A stretch of DNA of 47,525 bases from Pseudomonadota bacterium (GTDB lineage Bacteria; Pseudomonadota; Alphaproteobacteria; Sphingomonadales; Sphingomonadaceae), in NCBI GenBank assembly GCA_018240895.1, contig JAFEEX010000012.1:19937-67461 (forward strand). The letters run 5' to 3'. A model generated the notes under the pieces. It was not told the DNA's origin and ran no database searches. It saw only the letters and a program-made list of their open reading frames with translations. The translations under genes and the position numbers were made by a program. This document shows positions 44,310 to 47,525 of this stretch, piece after piece. Each line of letters opens with the position of its first letter. Positions within the stretch are counted from its first letter, which is position 1.

Positions 44310-44855
44310 ATGCCGAAAATCAGATACCTGCCAGTAGCGTTGGGGGTTGCCGTTTGCTCTGCAGCAGTTTTGGCAAAGAACTCTGCACCAACCCCCGCCC
44401 CCGCCAAGCCATTGGTACAGCTTGAGAACTGCCGCGTGGTCTCCGATCCGGCAGTACGGTTGAGTTGCTATGATGCTGCGGTCGAAGCCCTGACTGCGGC
44501 CACGGCAAAGGGTGATACGGTAGTGATTGACCGCGCGCAGGTCCACGAAGCGCGCCGCGGGCTGTTCGGATTTTCGTTGCCCCAGCTTGGCTTCCTGTCT
44601 TCGCGCTCTAACAACCCTGATGACAACAAGGACGATCGTTCGCTGGAGACGAAAATCGTGTCGGCCCGCCCCTTTGGCTATGGGCTGTGGCGTATCCAGA
44701 TCGAAGGCGGCGCAATGTGGGAAACGACAGCAGTTGACCCCGGATTCACTGACCCCACACCAGGTTCGGACGCCCTTATCGAACGCGGCGCGTTCGGTTC
44801 CTATTTCCTCAAGGTTGGGCGCGGCCAAAGGGTCAAGGCGAAGCGCGTACAGTGA
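44310..44855 (+). CDS. Unknown exported protein with a CxxxxDxxxRLxCYD motif (181 aa)
   Basis: A signal peptide (YLPVALGVAVCSAAVLA) is followed by LENCRVVSDPAVRLSCYDAAVEAL, a cysteine-paired motif found at the N-terminus of many alphaproteobacterial exported proteins of unknown role. The C-terminal half (RPFGYGLWRIQIEGGAMWETT, RGAFGSYFLKVGRGQRVKAKRV) looks like a small beta-barrel domain. It is divergent from the large TonB receptor across a 240-bp gap in which I saw only a short CCTCG/CGAGG repeat. It is convergent with the M23 peptidase gene. Confidence 0.78.
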   Translation: MPKIRYLPVALGVAVCSAAVLAKNSAPTPAPAKPLVQLENCRVVSDPAVRLSCYDAAVEALTAATAKGDTVVIDRAQVHEARRGLFGFSLPQLGFLSSRSNNPDDNKDDRSLETKIVSARPFGYGLWRIQIEGGAMWETTAVDPGFTDPTPGSDALIERGAFGSYFLKVGRGQRVKAKRVQ

Positions 44856-44873
44856 GTTGCGATCATGATGGCG

Positions 44874-45755
44874 TTAGTGCGGGCTCATCGCCCCGGTGAA
44901 AAGCAGCGGATCCAGCCGCGAATCGCGCCATTTGATTGACCAGTGAAGGTGCGGGCCGGTGGCGCGGCCGGTCATGCCGATGTTGCCGAGGTATTGGCCC
45001 TGGTGGACCACGTCGCCGACCTTTACCGCCAGTTTGGAGCAGTGCAGGAAGGCGCTGTTGAGGCCCATGCCGTGATCGATCATCAGCAGCCGTCCTTCAA
45101 GGCTGAAGGGGCTTTCCGCGGCAAGGATCACCACCCCGTCGGCGGGCGCAACGAAGGGGGTGCCGCTGGCGCCGGTGGCGATATCAAGGCCCGAGTGATA
45201 GCTGCCCGGCGTGCCGTTGTAGATCCGCTGCGATCCGAACCGGCCCGACAGCCGGCCATAGACCGGCCAGATGAATTTCTGCCGCCATCCCGTGCTGTCA
45301 TGATCGACCGCGCGCGCGGCGTTGATCTGGGCCAGTTCACCCGCGCGGCGGCGGGCGAAATCCTCGCTGGGCGGGGCGCCGGGGCGCGGGCCGATCGGGA
45401 TATGTTCAAGCTGCCAGGCGCGCGGCGAAATCGCCAGCGCGCGATTGGCGGTGCGCCCGTCGGCAAAGCGGGCGCTGAGCTGCGCGGTGGCGGCGGCATC
45501 CCGGTCGAAAGCGATCAGGAAACGGCCATCGGCAGCCAGGGGAAGTCGCTTGCCATTGAAGGAAAGCTGGACCGCGCCCCTGGGTGCCTGGCCGCGCGCC
45601 CAGCCGCCCTGGGTCAACTCGCCAGACAGCGCGAAATCGGGCGTAGCGCCCTGCCCCAGCGCCTCTGCCGCGCGGGCGTTCAGGCCGGACACATGGCCGA
45701 TGCCGAGCAGCACCAGCGCCGCCCCGATCAGGAGAGCCGTCTTGCGGATGATCAC
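44874..45755 (-). CDS. M23-family (LytM-type) metallopeptidase (293 aa)
   Basis: An N-terminal membrane anchor or signal (LLIGAALVLLGIGHVSG) is followed by a beta domain and a C-terminal LytM domain with YHSGLDIATG, the catalytic HxH in GPHLHWSIKW, and GDVVHQGQYLGNIGMTGRA. The zinc ligands (HSGLD and HLH) are intact, so peptidoglycan endopeptidase activity is plausible, in the periplasm. The start is GTG at 45755, overlapping the DUF2093 stop (GTGA), so the two genes are coupled. It belongs to the xseA-DUF2093-M23 unit. Confidence 0.9.
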   Translation of the reverse strand: MIIRKTALLIGAALVLLGIGHVSGLNARAAEALGQGATPDFALSGELTQGGWARGQAPRGAVQLSFNGKRLPLAADGRFLIAFDRDAAATAQLSARFADGRTANRALAISPRAWQLEHIPIGPRPGAPPSEDFARRRAGELAQINAARAVDHDSTGWRQKFIWPVYGRLSGRFGSQRIYNGTPGSYHSGLDIATGASGTPFVAPADGVVILAAESPFSLEGRLLMIDHGMGLNSAFLHCSKLAVKVGDVVHQGQYLGNIGMTGRATGPHLHWSIKWRDSRLDPLLFTGAMSPH

Positions 45756-45952
45756 TGATCCAGCAGCCGCCGGGTCGCCAGTTCGGGGCTGGCATAGGCT
45801 TCCTGACGCTCAACGCTCCAATAGCGAAGCGCCTCAAGCGGCACGGCCTCTCCGCTGACAGCGCAGATCACATGAGTACCGGGTTTGAGCACGCGAAAGC
45901 CGTTGGGCTGGTAATGCAGCGAAGCGGCACGATCATTGGCAGACATCAACAT
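45752..45952 (-). CDS. DUF2093-domain protein (66 aa)
   Basis: The small cytoplasmic protein has the DUF2093 pattern: LHYQPNGFRVLKPGTHVICA, VSGEAVPLEALRYWSVERQE and AYASPELA. The function is unknown, but the gene is regularly placed next to xseA in alphaproteobacteria. It starts 27 bp past the xseA stop and overlaps the M23 gene. ATG at 45952 or 45946 could be used; neither has a good RBS, consistent with coupling to xseA. Confidence 0.85.
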   Translation of the reverse strand: MLMSANDRAASLHYQPNGFRVLKPGTHVICAVSGEAVPLEALRYWSVERQEAYASPELATRRLLDQ

Positions 45953-45979
45953 GGAAGTGCTTTTAGCCCAAGCAACCTT

Positions 45980-47525
<1,546 letters not shown>

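Noticed and set aside
44117-44425. Small plus-strand open frame in the gap after the large receptor
   Set aside because: It overlaps the exported-protein gene at 44310 in another frame, has no RBS and no protein-like composition.

Overview
The window reads as chromosomal DNA of a high-GC alphaproteobacterium of the Sphingomonadales (a Novosphingobium/Sphingomonas/Blastomonas-type organism). Supporting this are four TonB-dependent receptors in 47 kb, a CYP153-type P450, an NDUFS6-like CHCC zinc-finger protein, a TonB-linked glucosidase locus, DUF2093 next to xseA, and a REP-like palindrome whose translated form gives the familiar PEPVEG / SLSKP strings. Genus cannot be fixed from sequence reading alone. 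No tRNA, rRNA, CRISPR array, complete insertion sequence or prophage was seen.

Layout. 1-3.4 kb: a LOG-family protein (cut by the window edge) and a TonB receptor. 3.4-7.5 kb: a phosphate-starvation block: an unknown exported protein behind a near-perfect Pho box, an OmpR/PhoB-type regulator with a degenerate receiver, a glycosyltransferase and a metallophosphoesterase that look like the Agt/PlcP lipid-remodelling pair, and a Crp/Fnr regulator. 7.6-9 kb: a fatty-acid-hydroxylase-superfamily gene and a decayed alcohol dehydrogenase. 9-13.4 kb: nrdB and nrdA, separated by three small membrane-protein genes, with a probable double NrdR box before nrdA and a Fur-like box inside the block. 14-21.7 kb: mostly housekeeping genes (GlsB-like protein, alpha/beta hydrolase, PPK2, an ABC ATPase overlapping nadB, a CHCC zinc-finger protein, GNAT, TldD, a small exported protein). 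21.9-25.8 kb: a short TonB receptor, then a CYP153-like P450 overlapping its probable TetR repressor gene, with a perfect palindrome over the promoter. 25.8-26 kb: a GIY-YIG remnant and a pair of REP-like palindromes. 26-30 kb: an exported M20 peptidase and gyrB. 30.3-38.9 kb: an alpha-glucan utilisation locus (TonB receptor, LacI-type regulator, MFS transporter, GH13 alpha-glucosidase, exported debranching-enzyme-like protein) with matching operators in both divergent gaps. 39-47.5 kb: tadA, rpmB, a TPR plus Asp/Asn-hydroxylase protein, a large TonB receptor, a small exported protein, an M23 peptidase, DUF2093, xseA, and purD (cut by the window edge).

How the genes work together. The most coherent systems are (i) phosphate stress: PlcP-like and Agt-like enzymes that could swap phospholipids for glycolipids, an unknown Pho-box exported protein and an atypical regulator; (ii) glucan uptake and hydrolysis under a LacI-family repressor; (iii) an autoregulated P450/TetR pair; (iv) class I ribonucleotide reductase under NrdR. 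All functions are inferred from motifs read by eye; no database search was run.
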